Origin: DASQHY01 sp035602605
GTDB lineage: Bacteria > Acidobacteriota > Terriglobia > Acidiferrales > UBA7541
Reading direction: 5' to 3'
Assembly: GCA_035602605.1 (NCBI GenBank)
Contig: DATNLZ010000043.1
Coordinates: 62,001-126,000, forward strand
DNA length: 64,000 bases
Shown here in pieces: positions 52,752 to 62,157 of this stretch (the first letter of the stretch is position 1; every line of letters starts with the position of its first letter). The notes below the pieces were generated by a model. It was not told the origin of the DNA. It searched no databases and saw only the letters and a program-made list of their open reading frames with translations. The position numbers and the translations under genes are program-made.

Positions 52752-53372
52752 TCATTCGCCCGCTCGCTGTGCGCGACGATTGGGATTGCTTAGAGCTTGA
52801 AGAGCCGCGCGCAACAAAACTTCAAAACTGGCTGCCGTACCGTTGGACTGCAAGTTCTCGACTACCTTCTCAGCCGCTCGCTGCTCGTAGCCCAGATTGA
52901 GGAGCGCAGAGATGACATCGGATTCAAGGCCGCCGCGCGAAGCGGGCGGAGTGGACGCGGCAGCTTCCAGAGCGGCGAGCTTGTCACGAAGCTCGACGAC
53001 CATGCGCTCGGCGGTTTTTTTTCCCACGCCGGGAATGCGCGTGAGCCGCACCAGATCGCCTGAGCGTATCGCTGGAACCAGGTCATCAACGCTCATCCCC
53101 GAAAGAATTTTCAGCGCCAGCACCGGTCCCACTCCAGAGGCGGAAAGCAAAAGCTCGAAAATGTGTTTCTCGCGCGAGGTCAAGAAGCCAAACAGTGAGA
53201 AGGCGTCTTCGCGCACGTGCGTGTGAACCAGCAGGGTAACCTCGGTATGGAGATCGCCCAAGGCGTAGAAGGTCGAAAGCGGAATGTGGACTAAATATCC
53301 TACGCCGTTCACATCAACCAGGAGCTGGTTAGGGCGCTTGTCGGCGATTTGCCCGCGAAGCTGCGCAATCAT
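52752..53372 (-). CDS. ruvA: Holliday junction DNA helicase subunit RuvA
   Basis: A 206-residue protein with the N-terminal OB-fold (MIAQLRGQIADKRPNQLLVDVNGVGY), two helix-hairpin-helix motifs (ASGVGPVLALKIL and IPGVGKKTAERMVVELRDKL), and a C-terminal domain (SALLNLGYEQRAAEKVVENL) that contacts RuvB. It forms the tetramer that clamps four-way junctions. First gene of ruvA-ruvB-folK. Confidence 0.97.
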   Translation of the reverse strand: MIAQLRGQIADKRPNQLLVDVNGVGYLVHIPLSTFYALGDLHTEVTLLVHTHVREDAFSLFGFLTSREKHIFELLLSASGVGPVLALKILSGMSVDDLVPAIRSGDLVRLTRIPGVGKKTAERMVVELRDKLAALEAAASTPPASRGGLESDVISALLNLGYEQRAAEKVVENLQSNGTAASFEVLLRAALQALSNPNRRAQRAGE

Positions 53373-53479
53373 CGCAAACGAGTATTCAGCAGTGATGGGA
53401 TGGTGTCAACGCTCATGCCAAGGATAGGAGCTTGCGGGGCGGGGCGCGAGCCGCAACTGCGTGGCAGCCGGTGGTGGTG

Positions 53480-53511
53480 CCCCCGGGAGGCGGTGGACCA
53501 CCCCCCGGGGG
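53480..53511 (-). terminator. hairpin downstream of the OmpA-family gene
   Basis: CCCCCGGG/CCCGGGGG (53480-53487 with 53504-53511) enclose a smaller GGTG/CACC stem. It lies 25 bp after the gene's stop and lacks a T-run, so termination is only inferred. Confidence 0.45.
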
Positions 53512-53535
53512 ACTAGGGAACCATGGGCCGACGCT

Positions 53536-55302
53536 TTAGTACGTCGCGCCTTCGGGAACCAAGATGATGTCGATTCGACGGTTGGCTTGGCCGGCGCCAG
53601 TTTCTGCTTTGCCGGTGCGAGTCTGAATGCGCGACGCGTCAATGCCCTTCTCTCCCAAAAACGCTTTGGCATTGTCGGCGCGTGACTGCGCAAGCTTAGC
53701 CGCACGCGGTTCCTTCGAATCGGCAAAGCCAACGATAACCGCTGTGGCTTTGGGATCGTTTTTGAGCCGCAGGGCCACGTCGTCCAGGATGCGTTTGCAC
53801 TCATTGTCGGTACGGGCGCTGGCGACTGCGTGATAATCGCACTGATTCACCTTGCTGGCGGCAGGAGGTGCGGCAGGCGCTTGTACATCGATTGACGCCG
53901 AACAATCGGCAGCGCCGCCCTTGCCATCATCCACGTGGCCGCTGATGGTGTAGTTGCCGGCAGCCAGTCCGGCGGAATCAAATTCCACAGTGCCACCGGT
54001 TCCTACAATTTGCCCACCGGAAGCTTTCCATGTGTACGTCAAGGGGTCGTTGTCCGGATCGCTCGCGGTTGCGGTGATCTTGGCGCGCTCGCCCGGTTGG
54101 ATCGGCGTGCGTTCGACTGCGCAGCTCATGGTGGGCGGTCGATTCGGTTGTGCATCGACGCGAACATCAGTCGAACAATCCGCTGTGCCACCGCGGCCGT
54201 CGTCCACCTTGGCCTTGACCGTATAGGTTCCCGGGGCTGCACCTGTAGGGTTCCAGCGAACTTCCGGACCGGTGCCCTCTACGGCGCCGCCGTTGGTGGT
54301 CCAAGAATAATTCAGGGGATCATTGTCAGGATCGCTGGCCTGCGCGCGGATCACGACTGCATCCCCAGACCCAGCAAAAACTACGCTTTTATCGGCCGAG
54401 CAGGAAACAACCGGGGCGCGATTGGGCGGTGGCGGAGGCGGCGGAGGCGGATTCCCGCCAAATCGGAAAACAATCCCTGCGGAGAGACGCAGATTATTTC
54501 GCCGCGCTGGGTCAACCGAGAGCACGGTAGGATCCTTGAAGCGGGTCATCAGGTACTCGGCTTGTATCAAACGGAGAGCTACCGTGCGGCTTACCCTGGC
54601 GTCGAGTCCACCACCAAGGGCCATGGCGAAATTGGTTTCCCGCGGCAGGACGGTGCAATTGGTAGCACAGCCGGCCAGGGTCACCGAGCGCGCTTGCGCG
54701 CCACCGAACAGGGCGTGGACAAAGGGTGTCCAGGTGTGATGGCGGGCTGAAAGCCGCGGGCCAACCATGGCGCTAAAGAAGTTTCCGCTCGCATCCACAA
54801 CGTTAGACGGGGGAGTGCGGATTCCTCTAAGCTCAAGTGAATCGGCATGGTAACCGGCGACGTCAAAGACAATTCCCAGCACCCGGTTCACGTTGATTGC
54901 CAGGTTGGCATCGCCACCGTGCAACCATGAGATTCTGTTTCCAGCAGTTCTGGGCGCGGCGTGAATATAGGAATAGCCAAAAAAGATGTCTCCTTTGGGC
55001 GTAATGTCATCCCCGCTGGCAGATCGCCCGGCGGGCTGAGGATTGCGCGCCCGTCCGGCCGAGGTAGAGCTCGTGGAACGGTCAAGAGCCGAAGATCCCA
55101 TTCCTGCCGACGATTGCCCAAACAGCGATAGCTTGGGCGATGACGCGAATCCGGCCGGTTTGGTCGTGGCCAGGGGACCGTGCGTCACAAGGGTATCCTT
55201 CTTCGCCGTGGATGCCGGCTTCACCGTGTCATCGGCCCAGAGCCCGGGCACAAATAGAATGGCAACCGCGGTCGTGAGAATCATTCGCGCTACGAATTTC
55301 AT
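53536..55302 (-). CDS. OmpA-family outer membrane protein with two PKD-like repeats
   Basis: A 588-residue protein from the ATG at 55302 behind CAGGAG. The signal peptide is MILTTAVAILFVPGLWA. A region of about 95-290 with alternating aromatic strands (GDIFFGYSYIHA, LRLIQAEYLMTRF, LRLSAGIVFRFG) suggests an eight-strand beta barrel. A run of nine prolines leads to two Ig/PKD-like repeats (ASDPDNDPL in each). The C-terminal OmpA domain has VIVGFADSKEPRAA and LAQSRADNAKAFL, ending in NRRIDIIL, which binds peptidoglycan. It anchors the outer membrane to the wall. Downstream of the ice-binding-type gene. Confidence 0.88.
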   Translation of the reverse strand: MKFVARMILTTAVAILFVPGLWADDTVKPASTAKKDTLVTHGPLATTKPAGFASSPKLSLFGQSSAGMGSSALDRSTSSTSAGRARNPQPAGRSASGDDITPKGDIFFGYSYIHAAPRTAGNRISWLHGGDANLAINVNRVLGIVFDVAGYHADSLELRGIRTPPSNVVDASGNFFSAMVGPRLSARHHTWTPFVHALFGGAQARSVTLAGCATNCTVLPRETNFAMALGGGLDARVSRTVALRLIQAEYLMTRFKDPTVLSVDPARRNNLRLSAGIVFRFGGNPPPPPPPPPNRAPVVSCSADKSVVFAGSGDAVVIRAQASDPDNDPLNYSWTTNGGAVEGTGPEVRWNPTGAAPGTYTVKAKVDDGRGGTADCSTDVRVDAQPNRPPTMSCAVERTPIQPGERAKITATASDPDNDPLTYTWKASGGQIVGTGGTVEFDSAGLAAGNYTISGHVDDGKGGAADCSASIDVQAPAAPPAASKVNQCDYHAVASARTDNECKRILDDVALRLKNDPKATAVIVGFADSKEPRAAKLAQSRADNAKAFLGEKGIDASRIQTRTGKAETGAGQANRRIDIILVPEGATY

Positions 55303-55404
55303 TGTTGGCTCCTGGCTTAGGCCTTGTACTGCCCCTACGCGCATCGAAGAAGGCATGTTCTGTTGACCTCGCTATTTTTTCCTACACAACGCCTGCTAGA
55401 TTGG

Positions 55405-55438
55405 CTGGGAAGCCCGGCCCTCGAGGCCTGCTTCCCAG
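55405..55438 (-). terminator. hairpin downstream of the ice-binding-type gene
   Basis: A 9-bp stem CTGGGAAGC/GCTTCCCAG (55405-55413 with 55430-55438) encloses an inner GGCC/GGCC stem. It lies 22 bp after the stop; there is no T-run. Confidence 0.45.
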
Positions 55439-55459
55439 ATCCCGCCGAATGCCTGCCGT

Positions 55460-57550
55460 CTATGGCGCAGGCACGTTGATGACTGTATTAACCATGGTCA
55501 CCGAAGCGACGAGCCCCAGCGCTCTGCCGTTCAGCGTGGCTATCGCCGCGTTCCCGGCAGTAGAGAACGTGATTCCTGCCTGAGCGATAATGGTGCCCAC
55601 CATGGTGCCTCCCCCTGCCGCATTGATAGTCGCAGCGCTACCGACCTGCCAATAAACATTCTTGGCCTGCGCGCCATTGACCAGGATCACGCTGCGGGGG
55701 GCCGCGGGGGCTCCTACAGTCAGGGAAGTCGCCATCTGGAAGACCCAGACAGCATTCGGGTCGCCCTGGGCATCGAGAGTGAGATCGGAACCGGTAATCA
55801 GGAATGTCCCGCCCGCGGCTTGATAGACGCCAGGAGCGAGAACTAGCCCACCGAGCTGGCCAGCACCTGGATCCGTGCCCCCCGGAATACTTGCGGGGGT
55901 TAGGCCGTTGTACGCTGTAGTTGCGTCAGCCAAGGCAGTTTGTGCGATCAACTGTGTGGCGGCGGTTCCTTCATTGGGACACGCGGTGCCGTTAGGAGGC
56001 GGGGGGGAGGTATAGATCACCCCGTTAACCGTTCCGACGTTAAGCGGAGTCTCCGTGTATCGACAGGGCGCAGGTGTACCTGGCAACGTCGTATCGTGGA
56101 ATCCGGTAATCAAGGTGGAAGCAGCGGTGGTCCCGATATTTCCGTTGATGACCGTCAGGATCCCCTGGTTGGTAATACCCGCGGAACCTCCGAAAGCTCC
56201 AAAAGTCGAGGCGCTTCCGAGTCGATTAGCAGGTGCGGTAAAGGGAGGACCGGTCGTAAAAGTCCACGGATTGGCTGCCCCGCCGCCACCGAGTTGATTA
56301 CCCGCCAGGTCCTGAACACCCGTAGGGCCGCCCGCAATCTGTGCCCTATACAAAAGATTTTGGGAGAGGGGGTTATTCGGTGTAAACGAGGCAGTCGTGC
56401 CCAGGTAGCTTACCGTGCCCAGAATCGGCGTGGCGCCCTGAAAGAGCGTGAAGTTTGTTGTGTTGATCGTGGTAGGGTTCATCGGTTTGCTGAAGGTCGC
56501 GGTAATAACCTGGTTGAGAGCCACACCTGTAGCGCCGTTCGCCGGGTTTGTGGAAACCACAACCGGTTGCGTGTTATCGGCAGCTACGGTGCTGAACGTC
56601 CAAGGATTGGGAGCCCCTGGAGGCCCAAGCACTAGCGGGGCGCCTGTGGTGTCCGTGGCCCCGGTGGTAATGGTGGCGCTAAAGGTGCCGAGCGGAAGAT
56701 TGGCCGCTGGCTGAAAGATGGCGATGTTGTTTATTGGATCGTAAGTAATGGTGATCGCGGCTATGGGACCGGCTACCGGAGTCAATTGGGTCACGAGGAA
56801 GGTCGTCGCGTTGATCGTGGTCGCGAGCATTGGCTTATTGAACGTTGCGGTAATCTTGTTGTTAACCGGCACATTGCTGGCGCCATTGACAGGGTTCGTG
56901 GCAATCACCGTGGGCAAAAGCGGGTTCACCGTAAACGTCACCGAACCCGTGGTCGCTCCCGGAGTTCCTACGGTCACGGTCACGCTGCGAGCGGTTGTCG
57001 AAGCCGTCGGGCTAATGGCGAATGTCGCCGTAATCCTAGTTGGACTGACAACCGTAGTGGTTCCGGCGACGACAGTGACCCCTGTCCCGCTGATATTGAT
57101 TACGGCCGGAGACACAAAACCTGTTCCCGTGAGTGTGACCGGTACGTTCTGACCTACGGTGCCATTTGGCGGGGCGATTGAGGTCAGCGTGGGCGCAGCA
57201 ACGACGGTGAATGTCAGGGGGCCGCTCGCGCGTCCTTGGGACGTGACGGTGACGTTCTGCGGGCCCACGGGAGCGGTGCTGGCCATGGCGAATGTCGCGG
57301 TAATCTGCGTGCTGCTGACAACCGAGGTGTTGCTGACGGTGATGCCGGTAGCGCTCAAGGAAATCGTGGAACCAGGCGCGAAATTCGCCCCGGTGATGGT
57401 CACGTTTACGCTAGTCGCTTGCGTGCCGCTGCTTGGAACAATCGAAGTCAGTGACGGGGTCGGCGTCACTTGCTCGCGACCGCATCCGGCCAAGAAGACG
57501 CCCAGGGCCAAAACCATCAACCAAATTCGACGAATCTGTGAAATATGCAT
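55460..57550 (-). CDS. lipoprotein with IPT/TIG and Big_5 repeats and a C-terminal ice-binding (DUF3494) domain
   Basis: A 696-residue protein starting at the ATG at 57550, with AGGAG upstream; a TTG just before it is less likely. The signal sequence ends in the lipobox LAGC, so it is lipid-anchored. Two IPT/TIG Ig-like repeats (about 30-200: LTSIVPSSGTQATSVNVTITG, LTSIAPPNGTVGQNVPVTLTG) are followed by two Big_5 repeats (NPVNGASNVPVNNKITATFNKPM, NPANGATGVALNQVITATFSKPM). The last 240 residues match the DUF3494 ice-binding family: FGAFGGSAGITNQG.LTVINGNIGTT, TTAYNGL, LGGLVLAPGVYQ, DPNAVWVFQMATSLTVG, and NVYWQVGSAATINAAGG. Ice-binding activity is inferred from the family. Confidence 0.87.
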   Translation of the reverse strand: MHISQIRRIWLMVLALGVFLAGCGREQVTPTPSLTSIVPSSGTQATSVNVTITGANFAPGSTISLSATGITVSNTSVVSSTQITATFAMASTAPVGPQNVTVTSQGRASGPLTFTVVAAPTLTSIAPPNGTVGQNVPVTLTGTGFVSPAVINISGTGVTVVAGTTTVVSPTRITATFAISPTASTTARSVTVTVGTPGATTGSVTFTVNPLLPTVIATNPVNGASNVPVNNKITATFNKPMLATTINATTFLVTQLTPVAGPIAAITITYDPINNIAIFQPAANLPLGTFSATITTGATDTTGAPLVLGPPGAPNPWTFSTVAADNTQPVVVSTNPANGATGVALNQVITATFSKPMNPTTINTTNFTLFQGATPILGTVSYLGTTASFTPNNPLSQNLLYRAQIAGGPTGVQDLAGNQLGGGGAANPWTFTTGPPFTAPANRLGSASTFGAFGGSAGITNQGILTVINGNIGTTAASTLITGFHDTTLPGTPAPCRYTETPLNVGTVNGVIYTSPPPPNGTACPNEGTAATQLIAQTALADATTAYNGLTPASIPGGTDPGAGQLGGLVLAPGVYQAAGGTFLITGSDLTLDAQGDPNAVWVFQMATSLTVGAPAAPRSVILVNGAQAKNVYWQVGSAATINAAGGGTMVGTIIAQAGITFSTAGNAAIATLNGRALGLVASVTMVNTVINVPAP

Positions 57551-57743
57551 CAATGTCTCCTGTTGAATTCGTGATTACGGGCGTTCTTCTCCCCAGCAAG
57601 ATCGACAGTCAAACTAACACCCAGCTTCACAACAAATCTGTTCAAAATTGTACAGTGGTCAAAAAAATGGGGGAGGGTATGACCGTTGCTGCGGCTCACC
57701 TGCCGCGGCGAAAGAAACTTAACCGAGAAACTTGCCGGGAGAC

Positions 57744-58424
57744 TCATGCGTACGCCGAGCGTTGCCGAAGAAACGCGGCGACATCGACATGGTTGCGCTC
57801 TTCAGCAAAGGCCAGAGGCGTTTTTCCGTCGGTGGTAAGCGCTGCGGTATCGGCTCCGGCGGCAACCAGGAGACGGACCATTTCCAGGCGGCCGTTGGCT
57901 GCGGCTTCGTGTAGCGGTGAATAGCCGGGACCGTAGCGATGATTGGCATTGGCACCGCTTGATAAAAGCCACGCCACGAGTTCGGTCCGGCCCATGGCCA
58001 CGGCCCCGGTGAGAGCCGTGTAACCGGTGGGATTAGTGGAAACACGATTGACGCCCGCGCCGCGCGAGAGCAGATATTCCGCGACATCTTTATGGCCGAA
58101 GGTGACCGCAAGAGCAAACACAGGAAAACCATCGGGTGAGAAACTGTCGGCGAGCGCACGATCCTTTTCAACCAGCTGCTGGACGCGCTCGATCTGACCG
58201 GCGGCAACGGCATCGACAATATCCAGTGAAACGCCCCGAGCGATGAGCAGGTCCCGTACATCGCGGCGGCCGTGGTACACAGCGACGAGAATGGCGGATT
58301 GGCCTTGCTCATTGCGCATAGCGGTGAGCGCCGGATCGGCGTCCAGTAGCGAGGTTACGGTAGCGACATCGCCGCCCTGGACAGCTTCGAAGAATTGCTT
58401 GGTTTTGTTCGGCGAGTTGATCAT
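57744..58424 (-). CDS. ankyrin-repeat protein
   Basis: A 226-residue protein made almost wholly of about six ankyrin repeats: QSAILVAVYHGRRDVRDLLIARG, FPVFALAVTFGHKDVAEYLLSRG, TALTGAVAMGRTELVAWLLSSG, SPLHEAAANGRLEMVRLLVAAG, and KTPLAFAEERNHVDVAAFL. No signal peptide or catalytic domain. It probably mediates protein contacts in the cytosol. It lies upstream of the ice-binding-type gene on the same strand, separated by 190 bp. Confidence 0.9.
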   Translation of the reverse strand: MINSPNKTKQFFEAVQGGDVATVTSLLDADPALTAMRNEQGQSAILVAVYHGRRDVRDLLIARGVSLDIVDAVAAGQIERVQQLVEKDRALADSFSPDGFPVFALAVTFGHKDVAEYLLSRGAGVNRVSTNPTGYTALTGAVAMGRTELVAWLLSSGANANHRYGPGYSPLHEAAANGRLEMVRLLVAAGADTAALTTDGKTPLAFAEERNHVDVAAFLRQRSAYA

Positions 58425-58522
58425 CGCAGACTAGCCAGGAGGATCACTGCAACGCGCAAAACCACCACATCGGTCTGGCGGATACAGGGTCTAGGAAAAG
58501 CCGAGGGTATCCGGCACATGAA

Positions 58523-59428
58523 CTAGCGCTGGGGCCGGGAACGGCGAAGCGCGTCTTCGATAAGCGCGTCAAGCTCGGCCCGCGTGAGGGTGATGCGGTC
58601 GGTGGCGCTGGTGTCCGCGTCGCCGGATGCGGGACCGACCGGCGGCTGCGGCCGGTCCATGGAAGCGGCTCGACCCGACGAGGTAAATCCCGAGGTCTGA
58701 CCCGAAGCAGCAGCTTCGCGAGTCAGGGGACGGACGGTGTTCGATCCGGGAGGGGGGGTAACACCGTAGCGCGCGCGCGCTTCGAGAAGTGTTTCAACGT
58801 CGCTATCGGAAAGCAGCGTCTGGCGACCGAGAAGCTCGGTGACCAGCGTCGTCTTGGCGAACTGCTCGACGGCTTCCATGCGGCAAAACGCGCTGAGCAA
58901 ATCGGGGCCGGAAACCACAACGCCGTGGTTGGCCATCAGGATGGCGTCATGATGAGGGACAAATGGCTCAAGCGCAGCGCTGAGGTCGGGAGTTCCCGGT
59001 GTGGCGTACTGCGCGAGCGGTATGTATCCGAGAGAAACGACAATTTCCGGAAGCATGGCCTTGTCGAGTGCGCGACCGGCCGCGGCGAAGCCGGTGGCAA
59101 TCGGAGGATGAGCGTGGCAAATAGCGCGCACGTCAGTCCGCAGGCGGTAAAACAGCAAGTGCATGGAGAGCTCCGAGGAGGGACTATAGGCGCCCGCAAG
59201 CCTTCGTCCCTCAAGGTCGGTGATGACCAGATCCTCAGGGAGCATTCTGCCTTTGCAAGCCCCACAGGGAGTCGTGAGAATTCGCGCTTGGTCCAAGCGA
59301 ACCGAAAGGTTCCCTTCGGTTCCCACAGCGAAGCCCCGCTCGTACATCCAGCGGCCCGCGACGCAGAGATCGCGGCGCAGCTCGCTTTCTGGTTTCGGAT
59401 GGCCTGGCGTGATGGAGTCAGTTATCAT
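58523..59428 (-). CDS. class II aldolase/adducin-family protein with C-terminal extension
   Basis: A 301-residue protein. The class II aldolase fold is clear: GWMYERGFAVGTEGNLSVR-like start (RWMYERGFAVGTEGNLS), ILTTPCGACKGRMLPEDLV, SSELSMHLLFYRLR, and the zinc ligands in AICHAHPP and LMANHGVVVSG; PEIVVSLG carries the likely catalytic Glu region. Family members cleave fuculose-, rhamnulose- or ribulose-phosphate-type sugars. After residue 225 a low-complexity linker leads to a short helix (LTRAELDALIEDALRR) that is unusual for the family. Substrate unknown. Confidence 0.83.
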   Translation of the reverse strand: MITDSITPGHPKPESELRRDLCVAGRWMYERGFAVGTEGNLSVRLDQARILTTPCGACKGRMLPEDLVITDLEGRRLAGAYSPSSELSMHLLFYRLRTDVRAICHAHPPIATGFAAAGRALDKAMLPEIVVSLGYIPLAQYATPGTPDLSAALEPFVPHHDAILMANHGVVVSGPDLLSAFCRMEAVEQFAKTTLVTELLGRQTLLSDSDVETLLEARARYGVTPPPGSNTVRPLTREAAASGQTSGFTSSGRAASMDRPQPPVGPASGDADTSATDRITLTRAELDALIEDALRRSRPQR

Positions 59429-59619
59429 ACCTATGTATCTTCAAGTAAACATCTGGCAGAGACAGTACCGGCAGCTCGGCCGGTTATGTGCTTTCAACAC
59501 CACACCTTTCAGGCGGTTCCCGAAAGCTGTTCAGGCTACATAACATATTTTCAGGTGGATGTGAAGCGTGATAGTACACCCCGGGGGGGCATCTTCCCAT
59601 CGCGTACTCGCTGACAACA

Positions 59620-60882
59620 TCATGCGTAGATCCCGCGCAGACGAAGAGCGCGGGCGACACGGTCAATCGCCAGCATATAAGCGGCTACGCGATTGTTGAC
59701 GCCGTGGGTCTCCGCATAACGTACCACTTCGTCAAAACTGTGCTCCATGACGTCCTTGAGGCGCTCATTGACTTCGCTCTCGCGCCAGAAAAATCCCTGG
59801 CGATCCTGGACCCACTCGAAATAGCTTACGGTGACCCCGCCAGCATTCCCAAGAATATCGGGAATCGTGAAAATGCCCTTGCCGTCAATGATCGAGTCGG
59901 CTTGCCAGGTGGTCGGGCCATTGGCCGCTTCGCAGAGTATGCGCGCTTGCACTTTAGTGGCATTTTCAGTGGTGATTTGATTTTCAACCGCGGCCGGAAT
60001 GATGATTTCGCACGGTTGAAAGAGGATTTCCCTGGCCGGCATTTTTGTCCCGCCGCCGGGAAACTCCGGTAGTGGTTTTCGCTGGGTGTACACCCAATCA
60101 ATCATTTTCGCAACATCAAAGCCATTCTCGTTGTACAGCCCGCCATGAATATCCGCGAGACCAATAATTTTGTAACCGGCCTGGGACATTAATAACGCAC
60201 CGAGCGATCCCACATTGCCGAACCCCTGGATGACCACGCGACTACGGTCGCGTTTCATACCCAGCTTGGCAAGAGCTTTATCGCAGCAGATCATTACGCC
60301 ACGGCCAGTCGCTTCCCGGCGACCCGCGGAACCCCCAAGCTCGATGGGCTTGCCGGTAACCACGGCGGTTGTTGCGTGGCGAACATGCATTGCATAGGTG
60401 TCCATGACCCACGCCATGGTTTGCTCATTGGTGCCGACGTCGGGAGCTGGGACGTCGCGCTCGGGCCCCAGCCACTCGCTCAGTTCCGCGGTGTAACGGC
60501 GAGTTAGGCGCTCCAGCTCACTCTTGGACATTTTTGTGGGATCGCAAATGATCCCGCCCTTGGCCCCGCCAAAGGGTATATTCACGACGGCACACTTCCA
60601 GGTCATCCAGGTGGCCAGGGCGCGAATTTCATCGAGGGTCACGTCCGGTGCGAAGCGAATGCCGCCTTTGCCGGGACCGCGCACCGTGGAATGCAGCACC
60701 CGATAGCCGATGAAGACTTGGAGATGTCCGCTGTCCATTCCGATCGGAATATATAGGGTGATCTCTTTGCTCGGATATCGCAGATAACGATACAGGCCTT
60801 CTTCCAGTCCGATTTTCTTGGCGGCCACTTCGAAGCGCGCCTCCGCATTTTCATACACATTCATTTCCGCTGGATTGGACAC
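59620..60882 (-). CDS. gdhA: Glu/Leu/Phe/Val family dehydrogenase (glutamate dehydrogenase-type)
   Basis: A 420-residue NAD(P)-dependent amino acid dehydrogenase. GTG start behind AAGGAG. RVLHSTVRGPGKGGIRF and MTWKCAVVNIPFGGAKGGI contain the substrate-binding and catalytic lysines; PAPDVGTNEQTMAW carries the catalytic Asp. The Rossmann nucleotide fold is VVIQGFGNVGSLGA. Length and the IEL.GSAGRREATGRGV segment fit glutamate dehydrogenase. It would link 2-oxoglutarate and ammonia to glutamate in the cytosol. Cofactor preference cannot be read with confidence. Confidence 0.92.
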   Translation of the reverse strand: MSNPAEMNVYENAEARFEVAAKKIGLEEGLYRYLRYPSKEITLYIPIGMDSGHLQVFIGYRVLHSTVRGPGKGGIRFAPDVTLDEIRALATWMTWKCAVVNIPFGGAKGGIICDPTKMSKSELERLTRRYTAELSEWLGPERDVPAPDVGTNEQTMAWVMDTYAMHVRHATTAVVTGKPIELGGSAGRREATGRGVMICCDKALAKLGMKRDRSRVVIQGFGNVGSLGALLMSQAGYKIIGLADIHGGLYNENGFDVAKMIDWVYTQRKPLPEFPGGGTKMPAREILFQPCEIIIPAAVENQITTENATKVQARILCEAANGPTTWQADSIIDGKGIFTIPDILGNAGGVTVSYFEWVQDRQGFFWRESEVNERLKDVMEHSFDEVVRYAETHGVNNRVAAYMLAIDRVARALRLRGIYA

Positions 60883-61063
60883 GAAACGGTCTCCTTGGCC
60901 AGGTAAACTACGCGGCGTCGCTCGTCAAACACATGGACAGCATTACCGCAAGGGCACTTCCTGCGGGCCCAACCGAGCTGCAGGCTCGCCCGGTAGGCAA
61001 GGTCGCCAGTATACGAATGCGCAGAGCGAGGTGCAACCAACAGTGCGTGCCTCAAGTATTGCG

Positions 61064-62134
61064 TCAGCGCCAGTGGCGTCGCGACACGAATTCTTCGAGC
61101 AGAAGATGCGTAAGGCGCGCGGAATTGTGACGGATCACGCCGTGTTCTTCGAGAAGATCATCGAAGATAATTCGAATGCCGAGTTTCTGAATTTCGCGCA
61201 CGTCGCACGGCACTGGCACGGCTCCGCGGGTGCGATACCGTGCCGCCACTCCCGCAGAGATCGGCTTGCTATTGATAATCACCCAGTCAATCAGACCGGT
61301 CTTGGTATGCTGATGAATGGCCCGCACATGATCGGCAACGCTGAAGCCTTGCGTCTCGCCGGGCTGGGTCATGATATTTGCGATGTACACGCAAACGGCG
61401 CGCGACTTGGCTATAGCCCGAGTGATTTGCGGAATCAGCAAATTTGGCAAAACGCTGGTGTACAGAGATCCCGGGCCAAGCAAAATGACATCGGCCAGCG
61501 CAATCGCCTCGAGCACCTCCGGCAAAGGACGCACCCGCCGAGGCAGCAGCGACAGGCGCCGGATACGAACGGTACTGCGAGAGATCCGGGTCTCACCCCG
61601 AACGCGCCGCCCGTTTACCAGTAACGCTTCGAGGCTGACATTTTGAACCGTAGAAGGGAAAATCCGTCCGCGAATGGCCAGCACCTCGCTGCTGACACGC
61701 ACGGCTTCCTTGAAGTCGCCGGTGATGTGGCTGAGCGCGGTAAGAAAAAGATTGCCAAAGCTGTGACCTCGCAAACCACGGCCGGCATGGAATCGATATT
61801 GAAACAGACGCCCGAGAAGCGTCTCGTCGGCTGAGAGCGCGACCATGCAGTTGCGAATATCTCCCGGCGGCAGGATGCGATATTCGCGGCGCAGGCGGCC
61901 GGAACTGCCGCCGTCATCGGTGACCGTAACCACGGCGGTGAGATCAGCAATCGGAGATTCGACTTTTTTATCGGGGTTTGCGGTTATCGCTTCAGCAAGC
62001 GGCAGGGCAACGTGCTGCTTTAAGCCACGGAGAAGCACCGACAAGCCCGTGCCTCCGCCAAAAGCCACGATGCGCGCAGTGCCAGCTGGTTTGCCGGAAT
62101 TCGAACGCCGGGTGTTGGCAGAAGAAGATTTCAA
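61064..62134 (-). CDS. yvcK: YvcK/CofD-like gluconeogenesis factor
   Basis: A 356-residue member of the YvcK family. The nucleotide loop is IVAFGGGTGLSVLLRGLK; VTVTDDGGSSGRLRREY and LPPGDIRNCMVAL form the substrate cleft, and ILLGPGSLYTSVLPNLL is a late hallmark. YvcK proteins bind UDP-sugars and regulate peptidoglycan precursor and carbon flux in Firmicutes. The outermost start is TTG with a poor ribosome site. It follows the TPR gene after 23 bp. Confidence 0.92.
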   Translation of the reverse strand: MKSSSANTRRSNSGKPAGTARIVAFGGGTGLSVLLRGLKQHVALPLAEAITANPDKKVESPIADLTAVVTVTDDGGSSGRLRREYRILPPGDIRNCMVALSADETLLGRLFQYRFHAGRGLRGHSFGNLFLTALSHITGDFKEAVRVSSEVLAIRGRIFPSTVQNVSLEALLVNGRRVRGETRISRSTVRIRRLSLLPRRVRPLPEVLEAIALADVILLGPGSLYTSVLPNLLIPQITRAIAKSRAVCVYIANIMTQPGETQGFSVADHVRAIHQHTKTGLIDWVIINSKPISAGVAARYRTRGAVPVPCDVREIQKLGIRIIFDDLLEEHGVIRHNSARLTHLLLEEFVSRRHWR

Positions 62135-62157
62135 GTGGTCCCGATTCCGCCGTCGGG

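Noticed and set aside
53935..54750. 271-codon plus-strand frame
   Set aside because: It is antisense to the PKD-repeat and barrel region of the OmpA-family gene, is rich in Arg, Gly and Cys, and shows no domain.
55940..56635. 231-codon plus-strand frame
   Set aside because: It is antisense to the repeat-rich ice-binding-type gene; open frames here come from its biased codon use.
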